Shown: positions 7,424 to 14,085 of the stretch, one piece after another
How positions within the stretch are numbered: the first letter of the stretch is position 1
Layout of the letters: each line of letters starts with the position of its first letter
Virus record (IMG/VR): IMGVR_UViG_3300027791_001920
Coordinates: 1 to 22,818 of that record
Source: a virus
Reading direction: 5' to 3' (one strand)
DNA length: 22,818 nt
Position numbers and translations under genes: made by a program
The notes under the pieces: model-generated
Seen by the model: the letters and a program-made list of their open reading frames with translations, nothing else
Told to the model about the DNA's origin: nothing
Database searches by the model: none

Positions 7424-8331
7424 ATGTAATCCTTAATAATTTTCCATGCTGTGCCATTACGTAAATCATCAAAATTAAAATGACACATTGCTAATTTTTC
7501 TAACCAGGGCTGTCTATCAAATGTTTTTGGATCATTGATTGTCGATATATCAGTGTTTGCTACATCAAATGCTTGGCTTGATTTTGGATCAGGATCCATA
7601 ACATAAACTGGTATCCCCTCAACAGCTGCAGCTACACCCGGACTACTATTGTAAGTTACTACAGCATGACAGTCAACAAAGTCTTGTTGTATAGTTGGAT
7701 TTGTACTAATACGCACTCCGGGTTCGTTTAGTCTTAGATATTCTTTTGCTTTACCATCGCCTGGATGTGCTCTAACAACAATTTTTCTATTAGTATGCTT
7801 TTTAATTTGTGCAATCATATTAGGCAACCATTGCATTACTGGTAATTGTTTCATACTCCAACCGCCGTTGCGTTGTAAACAAATTAATATATGTCTACCT
7901 TCCTTGCGCCACGGTTGTACATTTATATTAAGATCATTTCTTAATTTATTCCATCTAGCAGGATCTATATTATCTGTAAAATATGTTCCAGTTTGAGGGA
8001 ATATATCGTTCAAACTAAATCTTAAATAATGATTTGTATTATTTGGATCTTTCCATAAAAATAAATTACTATCAATTGCAAGTACATGTTTTTGTGCTAA
8101 ACGTTGTTGCCTAATTATTTCTCTTCTAAACATTAAGTGTGGTGTACGTCCACTGTTCTCATGAACCCATCCTTGCATTACGGCAAGGTCGCATGCACTA
8201 TGTTGGGGTTCTTTTACTTCTATACTTTGAGCACCTGTTACTCCCATGTGGAAGAAACGTAGTACATCAACCTTCTCTGCATTATTATTTTTACTAGGAA
8301 TGCCTGCGTAAAATACTTTAACTGTTTTCAT
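7420..8331 (-). CDS. Putative GT-B glycosyltransferase, KpsC/KpsS-like (paralogue 3)
   Basis: A 303-aa member of the four-copy family. Family blocks are GRHILICLQ (145-153), RKIVVRAHPGDG (182-193), the putative donor-binding region AVVTYNSSPGVAAAVEGIPV (223-242) with QAFDVANTDI (253-262), and the C-terminal signature RQPWLEKLAM...RNGTAW (273-296). The H-P after the basic strand and the N-S-S-x-G motif resemble capsule Kdo-transferase-like proteins; the donor is not known. The start overlaps the upstream gene by 14 nt and has AGGA 7 nt upstream. The stop lies in an ATGA overlap with the next gene. Its N-terminal 130 residues differ strongly from those of the paralogues, which suggests different acceptors. 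Confidence 0.75.
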   Translation of the reverse strand: MKTVKVFYAGIPSKNNNAEKVDVLRFFHMGVTGAQSIEVKEPQHSACDLAVMQGWVHENSGRTPHLMFRREIIRQQRLAQKHVLAIDSNLFLWKDPNNTNHYLRFSLNDIFPQTGTYFTDNIDPARWNKLRNDLNINVQPWRKEGRHILICLQRNGGWSMKQLPVMQWLPNMIAQIKKHTNRKIVVRAHPGDGKAKEYLRLNEPGVRISTNPTIQQDFVDCHAVVTYNSSPGVAAAVEGIPVYVMDPDPKSSQAFDVANTDISTINDPKTFDRQPWLEKLAMCHFNFDDLRNGTAWKIIKDYI

Positions 8332-9094
8332 TTAATATCCTATATGCTGTGCCGTTTCTTAATTCTTCAATATGAAACTGTCCATATGCTAAGTGGCATG
8401 CCCATTTTCGTATCTTAGTTTCATCTTGTTTAGTTGGAGTTTCTAATAAACTTAAATCTTTATCACACACAGGATCAGCTGCTGTTGGTGCTGTAGTAAA
8501 TGCAGGCACTCCCCACATTACACTTTCCACAGCCGCAATACTTTGAAATGTTACAAGTGCATGGCAGTTACTTAAAGCATCAAATATACTATGTCCGTGT
8601 ACACGTTGACTGCGTTTAGTTTTTTCTCTTACTATTATCGGCCTATCTGTGTGATTTTTTATTTCTCTAATAGTGCGATGTTTCCAACTTTCTAAATCTA
8701 ATTTATAAAATTTACAAGGCTTTTCGCTTGGAACAACTAATAATATATGTTTGCCTGCTTTACGAGGTTGTAATTTTAAATCTAACTTGCGCCATCTATC
8801 ATCAGGCCTATCTATTATTGTATTGTGTTGCACATCATTTTTTACTATCCTATGATATAATTTCCAACCATTTGGATTAGTCGGCCCTGGATAGTTACCA
8901 ACGTATCCACTATCCATATAATAAAAATCTATACTGTCTCTATAACAACGATCAATCAGTTTGCGCTTTGCCATACTCCGAATTAGTATAGGTCCGTTTT
9001 CAAAGTTGTAATTGTAATCGTGTATAGGTAAGCCTGCGCCTTGTGCAAACATATTAATGTATTCGTCAGTAAGATTCTTACTTAAACATATCAT
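8318..9094 (-). CDS. Putative GT-B glycosyltransferase, KpsC/KpsS-like (paralogue 2)
   Basis: A 258-aa protein when started at the ATG at 9094. The frame is open to 9145, but that longer start would overlap the upstream gene by 68 nt. The shorter start has GGAAAG upstream, overlaps by only 17 nt, and begins with MICLSKNL. Family blocks are GKHILLVVPS, RPIIVREKTK (the usual H-P is replaced), ALVTFQSIAAVESVMWGVPAF, and a complete C-terminal WACHLAYGQFHIEELRNGTAY. The lost H-P after the basic strand and F-Q-S in place of Y-N-S suggest altered catalysis or specificity. Residues corresponding to the first 50 or so of the paralogues look shortened. Confidence 0.7.
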   Translation of the reverse strand: MICLSKNLTDEYINMFAQGAGLPIHDYNYNFENGPILIRSMAKRKLIDRCYRDSIDFYYMDSGYVGNYPGPTNPNGWKLYHRIVKNDVQHNTIIDRPDDRWRKLDLKLQPRKAGKHILLVVPSEKPCKFYKLDLESWKHRTIREIKNHTDRPIIVREKTKRSQRVHGHSIFDALSNCHALVTFQSIAAVESVMWGVPAFTTAPTAADPVCDKDLSLLETPTKQDETKIRKWACHLAYGQFHIEELRNGTAYRILNENS

Positions 9095-9755
9095 ACAGTT
9101 CGTCTTTCCAGTCTTGATGATAATCACAGTTACGGTAGTTTTCAAACCACGGACCGCCTTCTGTGTAGTGTATTAATTTTGGTGTGCCATCCTTTGGCTC
9201 TTTATAGTGTCCTACTAACCAATTCCATTCTGGAGACAATTCTCCTACTTCTTTATCTTTTAACCAACTAAAGCGATGTAAATAAGCACCTGTTATTTTA
9301 GGATCGTTTACTAAGTTCTGTGTAAGTTTAGCATTGCTTTTATGACCACAGTTAAACAACATTACACTTGACCAGTTCTTGCGTGGATATATAGTTTGTG
9401 CTTGCCCGTCCATCTTTGTAGTAGCACTCGGCGAATAATCATGTTGCACACACATTACCGCATACTTGTCATCTGCTTGATCAAATAGTTGCTTAATGTC
9501 TGTTTTTAAGATCATGTCACAATCCATAAACAATGCCCACCCGTTGAAGTTACAAAGCTCGGGTATTAAGAATCGAGTAAAAGTAAATTCAGTACTTGCC
9601 AGTTTGTCAATGCCTCTAGTGTACCAACCTGCGTCACGTAATTCCTGTTGCTTCAACGGCCTTACGCTTACGTCTGGTTGCTTGCTTTCAATACTATGTT
9701 TACATACTTGGTAAGCAATATCTTCTCTGGTATCATAACCTACAAATACTTTCAT
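9078..9755 (-). CDS. GT8-like DxD glycosyltransferase
   Basis: A 225-aa protein starting MKVFVGYDTREDIAYQV, typical of GT8-like enzymes in which the YDTRE region binds the nucleotide. STEFTFTRFLIPEL follows (54-67), then the D-x-D motif in ALFMDCDMI (D78, D80), NWSSVMLFNC (substrate-side strand), and a C-terminal HYTEGGPWF that carries the metal-binding histidine of this fold. Of the three GT-A genes this is the most canonical and complete. The start is in an ATGA overlap with the nucleotidyltransferase-cupin gene; only a weak purine stretch precedes it, so re-initiation is likely. It is predicted to be a soluble retaining glycosyltransferase; donor sugar unknown. Confidence 0.85.
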   Translation of the reverse strand: MKVFVGYDTREDIAYQVCKHSIESKQPDVSVRPLKQQELRDAGWYTRGIDKLASTEFTFTRFLIPELCNFNGWALFMDCDMILKTDIKQLFDQADDKYAVMCVQHDYSPSATTKMDGQAQTIYPRKNWSSVMLFNCGHKSNAKLTQNLVNDPKITGAYLHRFSWLKDKEVGELSPEWNWLVGHYKEPKDGTPKLIHYTEGGPWFENYRNCDYHQDWKDELYDMFK

Positions 9756-10516
9756 ACGTCTTTTCTTTCTATATCGTCTTCAATGCAGTTATTACCGTAT
9801 TGTATTTCTACTAATTTTAAATCTGTATCGTGTTCATTAGCAAGTTGATGCCATTGTCCTACGGGTATATGCAAAGACTTGTGTTGTTCAAATACGCCGT
9901 GTAGGTCAACATCTGAACTACTATCTAGAGTGTATACTGTTGCAGTACCTTCAGCAACAAACCAGTGTTCTGAACGCTCTTGGTGTCGTTGCATTGATAA
10001 TTTCTCTCCTGGTGGCACTGCTAATTCCTTAACTTTTGTGTGGTTATTATATTCGTGTATCACTCTATAGTACCCCCATGTACGCTCTGTCTTTGGTGCT
10101 TTCCACTCTTCTAATATCCAGCTGCTACTGTTAGCTTTGTTTTCTCCACCGACACCAAATACAAACTCTACACCTTCAACTGCCATCTCAGGAATGTTTT
10201 TTTCTGTCCTGTCGCCGCCGTTGGCAAATATTATTTTATCGTTGGGATAGTGTGCTTTAACTTGTTTTATAAAATTTATAGCAGAATCATCATCGTCCAT
10301 AAATGTAAAAACTTCGTCTACCATTTGTAAATTATTTACAATACATAGGCGTTCATTCCAGGGCATAAATGCTTTGCCCTTTTTTCGCTCTAGCCATTCA
10401 TCTGAATTTAGGCCAACGATTAATCGATCGCCGAGCAGCTTTGCTTCTTTAAAATATTTAATATGACCGCTGTGTAGTGGGTCAAATCCACCTGTGACTA
10501 ATACTAATCTGTTCAT
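9752..10516 (-). CDS. Nucleotidyltransferase-cupin fusion (HldE/TagD-like plus mannose-6-P isomerase type II-like)
   Basis: A 254-aa bifunctional-looking protein. Residues 1-135 form a cytidylyltransferase-like domain: VTGGFDPLHSGHIKYF with the H-x-G-H motif (H15, G17, H18), GDRLIVGLNSD (29-39), and an S-S-S motif near 130-132 where the family has its second nucleotide-binding loop. This resembles the adenylyltransferase half of HldE or glycerol-3-phosphate cytidylyltransferase. Residues 145-245 are a cupin of the mannose-6-phosphate isomerase type II kind (RTWGYYRVI; H178, H184, H223). It probably activates a sugar- or polyol-phosphate and may bind or isomerise it. No kinase domain is present. 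The gene starts 15 nt after the previous stop, lacks a Shine-Dalgarno and has a CATAAATA box just upstream. Confidence 0.85.
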   Translation of the reverse strand: MNRLVLVTGGFDPLHSGHIKYFKEAKLLGDRLIVGLNSDEWLERKKGKAFMPWNERLCIVNNLQMVDEVFTFMDDDDSAINFIKQVKAHYPNDKIIFANGGDRTEKNIPEMAVEGVEFVFGVGGENKANSSSWILEEWKAPKTERTWGYYRVIHEYNNHTKVKELAVPPGEKLSMQRHQERSEHWFVAEGTATVYTLDSSSDVDLHGVFEQHKSLHIPVGQWHQLANEHDTDLKLVEIQYGNNCIEDDIERKDV

Positions 10517-10521
10517 GTAGA

Positions 10522-10529
10522 TATTTATG
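10522..10529 (-). promoter_or_regulatory. Putative late promoter box CATAAATA
   Basis: Minus-strand CATAAATA fits the NATAAATA late-promoter form of T4-like phages. It lies in the only real gap of the glycan cassette, 5 nt before the ATG at 10516, which lacks a ribosome-binding site. Such short AT-rich boxes arise by chance in this composition; position and spacing are the main support. Confidence 0.4.
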
Positions 10530-10531
10530 TG

Positions 10532-11293
10532 CTACTTTAATAGTGTTAGGAACTTTTGGTAGAATTCGTTATTAAGTTCTCTACACTCTTGTAGAAATCC
10601 GTCAACAGCATTTTTCTTTTTTGTATATTTGTCATTTATGCTGTTAATAAAATGTGGTTGATGTTTCATGTGGTTAAATTTTACACTCCAACTAGCAACT
10701 TGCACATTTTTACCTAGTAGTTGAGCCCAATATGCTCCGTGGTAACTATCAGTAACTATTGTTTTTGCACTTCCTAAAAATTCAATTACTTTATCAAAAT
10801 CCATTTCATTATTTTTCATGTAAGGAAGTGTTTCAGGGTTTGTAAATTTACTTTTAAATGCATGTGTAAAATATACTACTTCGCGTTTAGATTCATACTC
10901 TTTATCAAATGCAGGATGCAAACAACTTACACAAGGCAAATAATATTTTTCATATCCTTCTATCCAATCTCTAATACCAATTAACGTAGCATCTTTAATC
11001 CATTCAGGATAGTACACATCGCCTTTTGTTTTAGCAATATGTTTTTTACCAAAATTATGTCCTATACCCCATAGCGTTGTAGTTGCAGGATCTTTTGACA
11101 TTAATGTTTGTATATGATTACTGAATTTCTTATGTATCAATCCACCGCCGCCAACAATTAAGTTATTGTTTTCAATAGGATAATCGTTATACATTAGTTC
11201 ACCTGATGTACAATTCATATCAAAATAACGACTAGGATTGCAATAATAATCGCCGACGTTATTTTTTACTTTTCTATGTACTTCGTATATCAT
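10532..11293 (-). CDS. Polysaccharide pyruvyl transferase-like protein
   Basis: A 253-aa protein with the landmarks of the polysaccharide pyruvyl transferase family: NNVGD near residues 11-15, NLIVGGGGLI at 44-53, TLWGIGHN, a TLIGIRDW strand, and the C-terminal TDSYHGAYWAQLLGK. Known members transfer pyruvate from phosphoenolpyruvate onto sugars (ketal formation) and give negative charge; related folds act as glycosyltransferases or sulfhydrylation enzymes. At 253 aa it is shorter than many members (often 300-400 aa), mainly in the linker between the two halves. The start is in an ATGA overlap with the FkbM gene, has no Shine-Dalgarno, and is probably translated by coupling. The family assignment is strong; the exact reaction is inferred. 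Confidence 0.85.
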   Translation of the reverse strand: MIYEVHRKVKNNVGDYYCNPSRYFDMNCTSGELMYNDYPIENNNLIVGGGGLIHKKFSNHIQTLMSKDPATTTLWGIGHNFGKKHIAKTKGDVYYPEWIKDATLIGIRDWIEGYEKYYLPCVSCLHPAFDKEYESKREVVYFTHAFKSKFTNPETLPYMKNNEMDFDKVIEFLGSAKTIVTDSYHGAYWAQLLGKNVQVASWSVKFNHMKHQPHFINSINDKYTKKKNAVDGFLQECRELNNEFYQKFLTLLK

Positions 11294-11943
11294 TTTGGCT
11301 TAGCTATAAAGTTATGGTATAAACTACTGTTAGATGCCGTGTGCTCTTGCAACTGTTCTTTAGTACATATATTTAAATCTAAATCTAATATATTGTAATT
11401 TAAGTTGTTAAAAAAGTCAAATATTTCGCCACTACCATAGTCATAATTTTCCATGTGTACATCAGCACATTCAAAATAAACAAATGGTTTAGAATTTTTA
11501 ATAGTTTTTTCAGCACCTCTAATTGTTTTTAGTTCATTGCCTTCAACATCTATTTTTATTAGTCCTACATTTTTTAATTTATAACTATCTAATGTTTTTA
11601 CAGGAACCTTTATTGTTCTATATTTTCCGCCTTCACGTTGCTGTGTAAGACCGCTCCATCCGCCTAATTCAAGATCAATATGAAAGTCTAATGTTGCTGA
11701 TACATCACTTAATGCTATACCATAAATAGTAACCCGATCATTTTTTCTATGTTTATTATCTAACCATTCATAAATGTTTGGCGTTGGTTCAAATAAGTGC
11801 GCTGGAGAATCCGGAAAATAATATGCAATTTTTTTAAACCAATGTCCTTTTCTTGCACCTATATCAACTACAGTACGTTGTGGTGTAAGATTTTGTTGTA
11901 ACCACGGAAAGATAATAGCATCTTCAGCTCTTTTAAAATTCAT
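11290..11943 (-). CDS. FkbM-family methyltransferase
   Basis: A 217-aa SAM-dependent O-methyltransferase. Motif I is TVVDIGARKGHW (about 25-36), followed by HLFEPTPNIYEWL, the strand-2 acidic motif, and the FkbM-typical IKIDVEGNELKTIRGA segment, then PFVYFECAD. FkbM enzymes methylate hydroxyls on sugars, polyketides and other small molecules; a sugar substrate fits this neighbourhood. A longer start at 11955 exists, but the ATG at 11943 is preferred. It forms the ATGA overlap seen repeatedly in this operon and has GGA 7 nt upstream, while the upstream ATG has no ribosome-binding site. The stop overlaps the pyruvyl transferase-like start. Confidence 0.9.
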   Translation of the reverse strand: MNFKRAEDAIIFPWLQQNLTPQRTVVDIGARKGHWFKKIAYYFPDSPAHLFEPTPNIYEWLDNKHRKNDRVTIYGIALSDVSATLDFHIDLELGGWSGLTQQREGGKYRTIKVPVKTLDSYKLKNVGLIKIDVEGNELKTIRGAEKTIKNSKPFVYFECADVHMENYDYGSGEIFDFFNNLNYNILDLDLNICTKEQLQEHTASNSSLYHNFIAKPK

Positions 11944-12434
11944 TTGCAATTCCATATCAAGTTAGTTTTGTGTTGGTGCATATGTACAACTTTAAATATT
12001 TTTTTGAATTGTACAATGTCATCAGGGGCAAATCTATGATGCCAAGTTTGTTTAAGACCTTTTTTTCCTTTTGGAGAATGATGTGTTAGTATAATCCAAC
12101 GGTCTGCAAAAGGTTTATATGCTTTTAAAACTTCCATAGGATTTTCTAAATATTCTAATACACCTATTGCTAAACCTAAATTAAATTTTGCATCTAGTGG
12201 TACAACTTCAGTGTTTAAATTAGTCACAATATCAGCTGTGTCAACTCTGTCTAATCCTACGTATCTTGTAACATTTACACCTTTCTTTGGTATAAAATAA
12301 TTTAGTATATCTTTATCGCCACAGCCTAGGTCAAGAACACTTCCGTTAAATCCTCTAATTAGTTTTGTTATTTCTTTGTTTCTTACTCGCCACACATTCT
12401 TATATGTATACGAAATAACTTTTTCATCTTCCAT
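11940..12434 (-). CDS. Class I SAM-dependent methyltransferase
   Basis: A 164-aa compact methyltransferase: motif I VLDLGCGDKDIL (33-44), an acidic residue in YVGLDRVD (strand 2), a motif IV-like LGLAIGVLEYLENPMEVL, and WIILTHHSPKG. There is little beyond the SAM-binding core, so the substrate-binding part is small. It starts 11 nt inside the end of the first transferase gene, with AAGGA 7 nt upstream, and ends in the ATGA overlap with the FkbM gene. Next to FkbM it is probably a sugar or glycan methyltransferase, but a metabolite or protein substrate cannot be excluded. Confidence 0.85.
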   Translation of the reverse strand: MEDEKVISYTYKNVWRVRNKEITKLIRGFNGSVLDLGCGDKDILNYFIPKKGVNVTRYVGLDRVDTADIVTNLNTEVVPLDAKFNLGLAIGVLEYLENPMEVLKAYKPFADRWIILTHHSPKGKKGLKQTWHHRFAPDDIVQFKKIFKVVHMHQHKTNLIWNCK

Positions 12435-13341
12435 GTATGTATCCTTGCTTTAGGTGTTCCCATGCTGTACCGTTAGCAATTTCATCTAAAGTCCATTGTG
12501 TGTACGCCATATCATATAACCATTGCGTTCTATTTATCTGGTAGTTTAATGACTCTAAATTTTCTATGTTATTACTAATATCCCAGGTCATACTTTCGTT
12601 TGACAATGCAATCACTGGCTTACCTAAACACACAGCTTCAACTAATGCATTTGTATTATAGCCTAGAACAACTTGACTGTTAACTATTTCGTCTTCTAAA
12701 CCCTTGCCACCTTCATGCTGTCTTCTATTTTTAAATGTTTTACTAAGTTCGATTGAAGGGTCGTTACGTCTTGCTATATTCTGTGCTACCCAAGGACCTG
12801 TTGTTAGATGAGGGCGTACTACAATCTTTCTATCACTGTACTTTCTTATGTTTGTAATAAGATCATTAAACCATTCTTCGTAAGTATTCCACTTATCATA
12901 AAGACTATTTAATGTAGTGTCTCTACGATTTTGTAAACAAATAAGAATGTATTCGCCTTGTGTGTAAGGCTTAACTTTTATTTTTTGGTCTTTACAAAGT
13001 TGCTCCCATCTATCACTAGGAGAATTACTATTATAAAATTTACCTGTGTTTAAGAAATGCTCCCAGCCAACTCTATAGCGCCAACTGTTTACATTACCTT
13101 CAATATAACTATTTTTTCTAAATGGAGTTGATTCACATACTAGTTTTGGTTTATTAGTACTATCAATATATGCAAATGCATGATCTATTTTTTTAAATCT
13201 ACCTTGTACATTAAGTTGCCAATAAACATCAGCATCGTATTGTTTGTCTTTTTCAAACTTTACTAAATGCCAATTTGGTAGATTAAATTTTATTGGAAAA
13301 CTTTTTGCTCGTGAATGATGGCTAAACGCAATTATTTTCAT
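12424..13341 (-). CDS. Putative GT-B glycosyltransferase, KpsC/KpsS-like (paralogue 1)
   Basis: A 305-aa protein and the first gene of the glycan cassette. Family blocks are GEYILICLQNRRD (129-141), RKIVVRPHL (171-179), VVLGYNTNALVEAVCLGKPV (224-243), WDISNNIENL, and the C-terminal signature RTQWLYDMAYTQWTLDEIANGTAW (271-294), the most complete copy in the window. The Y-N-T/N-S plus G-x-P pattern is like that of KpsC/KpsS capsule transferases; the activity is inferred. An in-frame stop directly precedes the ATG at 13341, so the start is fixed. It has only a distant AGG upstream, and its ATG overlaps the stop of an 18-codon ORF (ATGA), which may supply ribosomes. Confidence 0.75.
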   Translation of the reverse strand: MKIIAFSHHSRAKSFPIKFNLPNWHLVKFEKDKQYDADVYWQLNVQGRFKKIDHAFAYIDSTNKPKLVCESTPFRKNSYIEGNVNSWRYRVGWEHFLNTGKFYNSNSPSDRWEQLCKDQKIKVKPYTQGEYILICLQNRRDTTLNSLYDKWNTYEEWFNDLITNIRKYSDRKIVVRPHLTTGPWVAQNIARRNDPSIELSKTFKNRRQHEGGKGLEDEIVNSQVVLGYNTNALVEAVCLGKPVIALSNESMTWDISNNIENLESLNYQINRTQWLYDMAYTQWTLDEIANGTAWEHLKQGYIHGR

Positions 13342-13394
13342 CTATCAAAACATAACCTGTATTCACGTAAAAAGTTTTGTTTCATATTACTCAT
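13338..13394 (-). CDS. Tiny 18-codon ORF bridging uvsY and the glycan cassette
   Basis: The ORF encodes 18 residues beginning MSNMKQNF and ending in CFDR. Its ATG overlaps the uvsY stop (ATGA) and its TGA overlaps the first glycosyltransferase ATG (ATGA). A GGAGG motif about 10 nt upstream lies inside the uvsY end. The fit at both ends suggests a leader or coupling peptide that keeps ribosomes moving across an otherwise untranslated 49-nt gap. It may equally be a remnant of a longer gene or chance; no family can be named. Confidence 0.4.
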   Translation of the reverse strand: MSNMKQNFLREYRLCFDR

Positions 13395-13846
13395 AAACTT
13401 GCATCCTCCATACCTGCTACTCTAAGTTTAACAACATTAGTAATCTGCCATTGTTTCTGATCAAGTCCTTTTAACAAGCCTAACCATTTGTTACGCATTA
13501 GTGCAAATTCGTTGATAATCTTTTCGTAGTCAACAACATCTGCCTCACCGTCTACGTATTTTTCAACGTCACGGCTTGACAGAGCTCGTTGGTAGTTTTC
13601 AAGATACTTCTTAAAGTACGAGCTACGCAATCTACGCAGCTCGATATTTAAGTAGTGTAGTATAGCTTCGATCTCTTGAAGTTGGTTAAATCGTTGTTCA
13701 ACAATGCCAGGCATATTTGCCGCGGCACGTTCAACATTACCTTTCAGCTTTACATCTAAACGGCCTTCAATTAGCTCGTCTTCGAAGTACTGTACAGCAT
13801 TGGGTATTTTAGATATATCCCGCGATACTTCACTATACCATCCCAT
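13391..13846 (-). CDS. uvsY: UvsY-like recombination mediator
   Basis: A 151-aa, highly helical, charged protein in the position and size range of UvsY (T4 UvsY is 137 aa). Residues about 45-95 form a long helical segment with heptad-like hydrophobics (QEIEAILHYLNIELRRL), and the C-terminus has the compact LMRNKWLGLLKGLDQKQWQI block. Known UvsY loads UvsX onto gp32-coated single-stranded DNA; here it follows gp32, uvsX and a small ORF in the same run. Direct similarity to T4 UvsY is weak by eye, so the call leans on context and resemblance to the marine-phage form. The start overlaps the previous stop (TAATG). Confidence 0.75.
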   Translation of the reverse strand: MGWYSEVSRDISKIPNAVQYFEDELIEGRLDVKLKGNVERAAANMPGIVEQRFNQLQEIEAILHYLNIELRRLRSSYFKKYLENYQRALSSRDVEKYVDGEADVVDYEKIINEFALMRNKWLGLLKGLDQKQWQITNVVKLRVAGMEDASL

Positions 13847-14082
13847 TAGTCTTCATCTTCCCATGGATCATCGTCAGCAAAGTTTTCTTCATCAACATCT
13901 AAAAAATAATTAATTGCTGCGTCAAGATGATTATCAGTTCCGAGCACCTGTGTAAGTGTATGATCATCTATACCATAGTCGGCTAACATATCAACATAAC
14001 GTTCAGCAGCAATTTCTATACTTTTCTTATCAACGTATTCTTTAAATAAAGTCCACACATCAACGATTTGACTTTCGTCCAT
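13846..14082 (-). CDS. Small acidic protein between uvsX and uvsY, 78 aa
   Basis: A 78-aa protein I cannot assign to a family. It looks alpha-helical (VWTLFKEYVDKKSIEIAAER, then ADYGIDDHTLTQVLG) and ends in a strongly acidic tail (DVDEENFADDDPWEDED). It has a clear GAGGAG 6 nt before the ATG, located in the end of uvsX, and its stop overlaps the uvsY start. The sequence between two presynaptic-filament genes and the acidic tail, which could mimic the gp32 acidic C-terminus or bind a basic protein, suggest an accessory factor of recombination. This role is inference only. Confidence 0.75.
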   Translation of the reverse strand: MDESQIVDVWTLFKEYVDKKSIEIAAERYVDMLADYGIDDHTLTQVLGTDNHLDAAINYFLDVDEENFADDDPWEDED

Positions 14083-14085
14083 ATT

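Larger units (their letters stand above)
4832..13341 (-). other. Glycan biosynthesis cassette, 11 genes
   Basis: Eleven consecutive minus-strand genes encode sugar-handling enzymes. In transcription order they are GT-B-like, methyltransferase, FkbM methyltransferase, pyruvyl transferase-like, nucleotidyltransferase-cupin, GT-A, GT-B-like, GT-B-like, GT-A, GT-A with a CBM-like N-terminus, and GT-B-like. Most junctions overlap (ATGA or TAATG, up to 23 nt) and only one gap reaches 15 nt, so the set is probably a co-translated operon. It lies between uvsY and the 413-aa/uvsW unit. There is no integrase, transposase or flanking repeat. The product is unknown, but the enzyme set points to an acidic, methylated surface glycan. 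Confidence 0.75.

Noticed and set aside
9095-9145. N-terminal extension of the second GT-B-like gene
   Set aside because: It would overlap the preceding glycosyltransferase by 68 nt; the ATG at 9094 has a better ribosome-binding site and a short overlap like its neighbours.
12528-12540. GATAAATA-like box inside the first GT-B-like gene
   Set aside because: It is within coding sequence and not near a gene start; such AT-rich octamers are expected by chance.
4832-13341. Cassette as a transposon or integrated element
   Set aside because: No transposase, integrase, terminal inverted repeats or target duplication can be seen at either boundary, so only the insertion-like position supports transfer.
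13345-13378. CAAAAC/GTTTTG inverted repeat before the glycan cassette
   Set aside because: The stem is 6 bp with a loop of about 22 nt and no U-run; too weak to call a terminator or attachment site.
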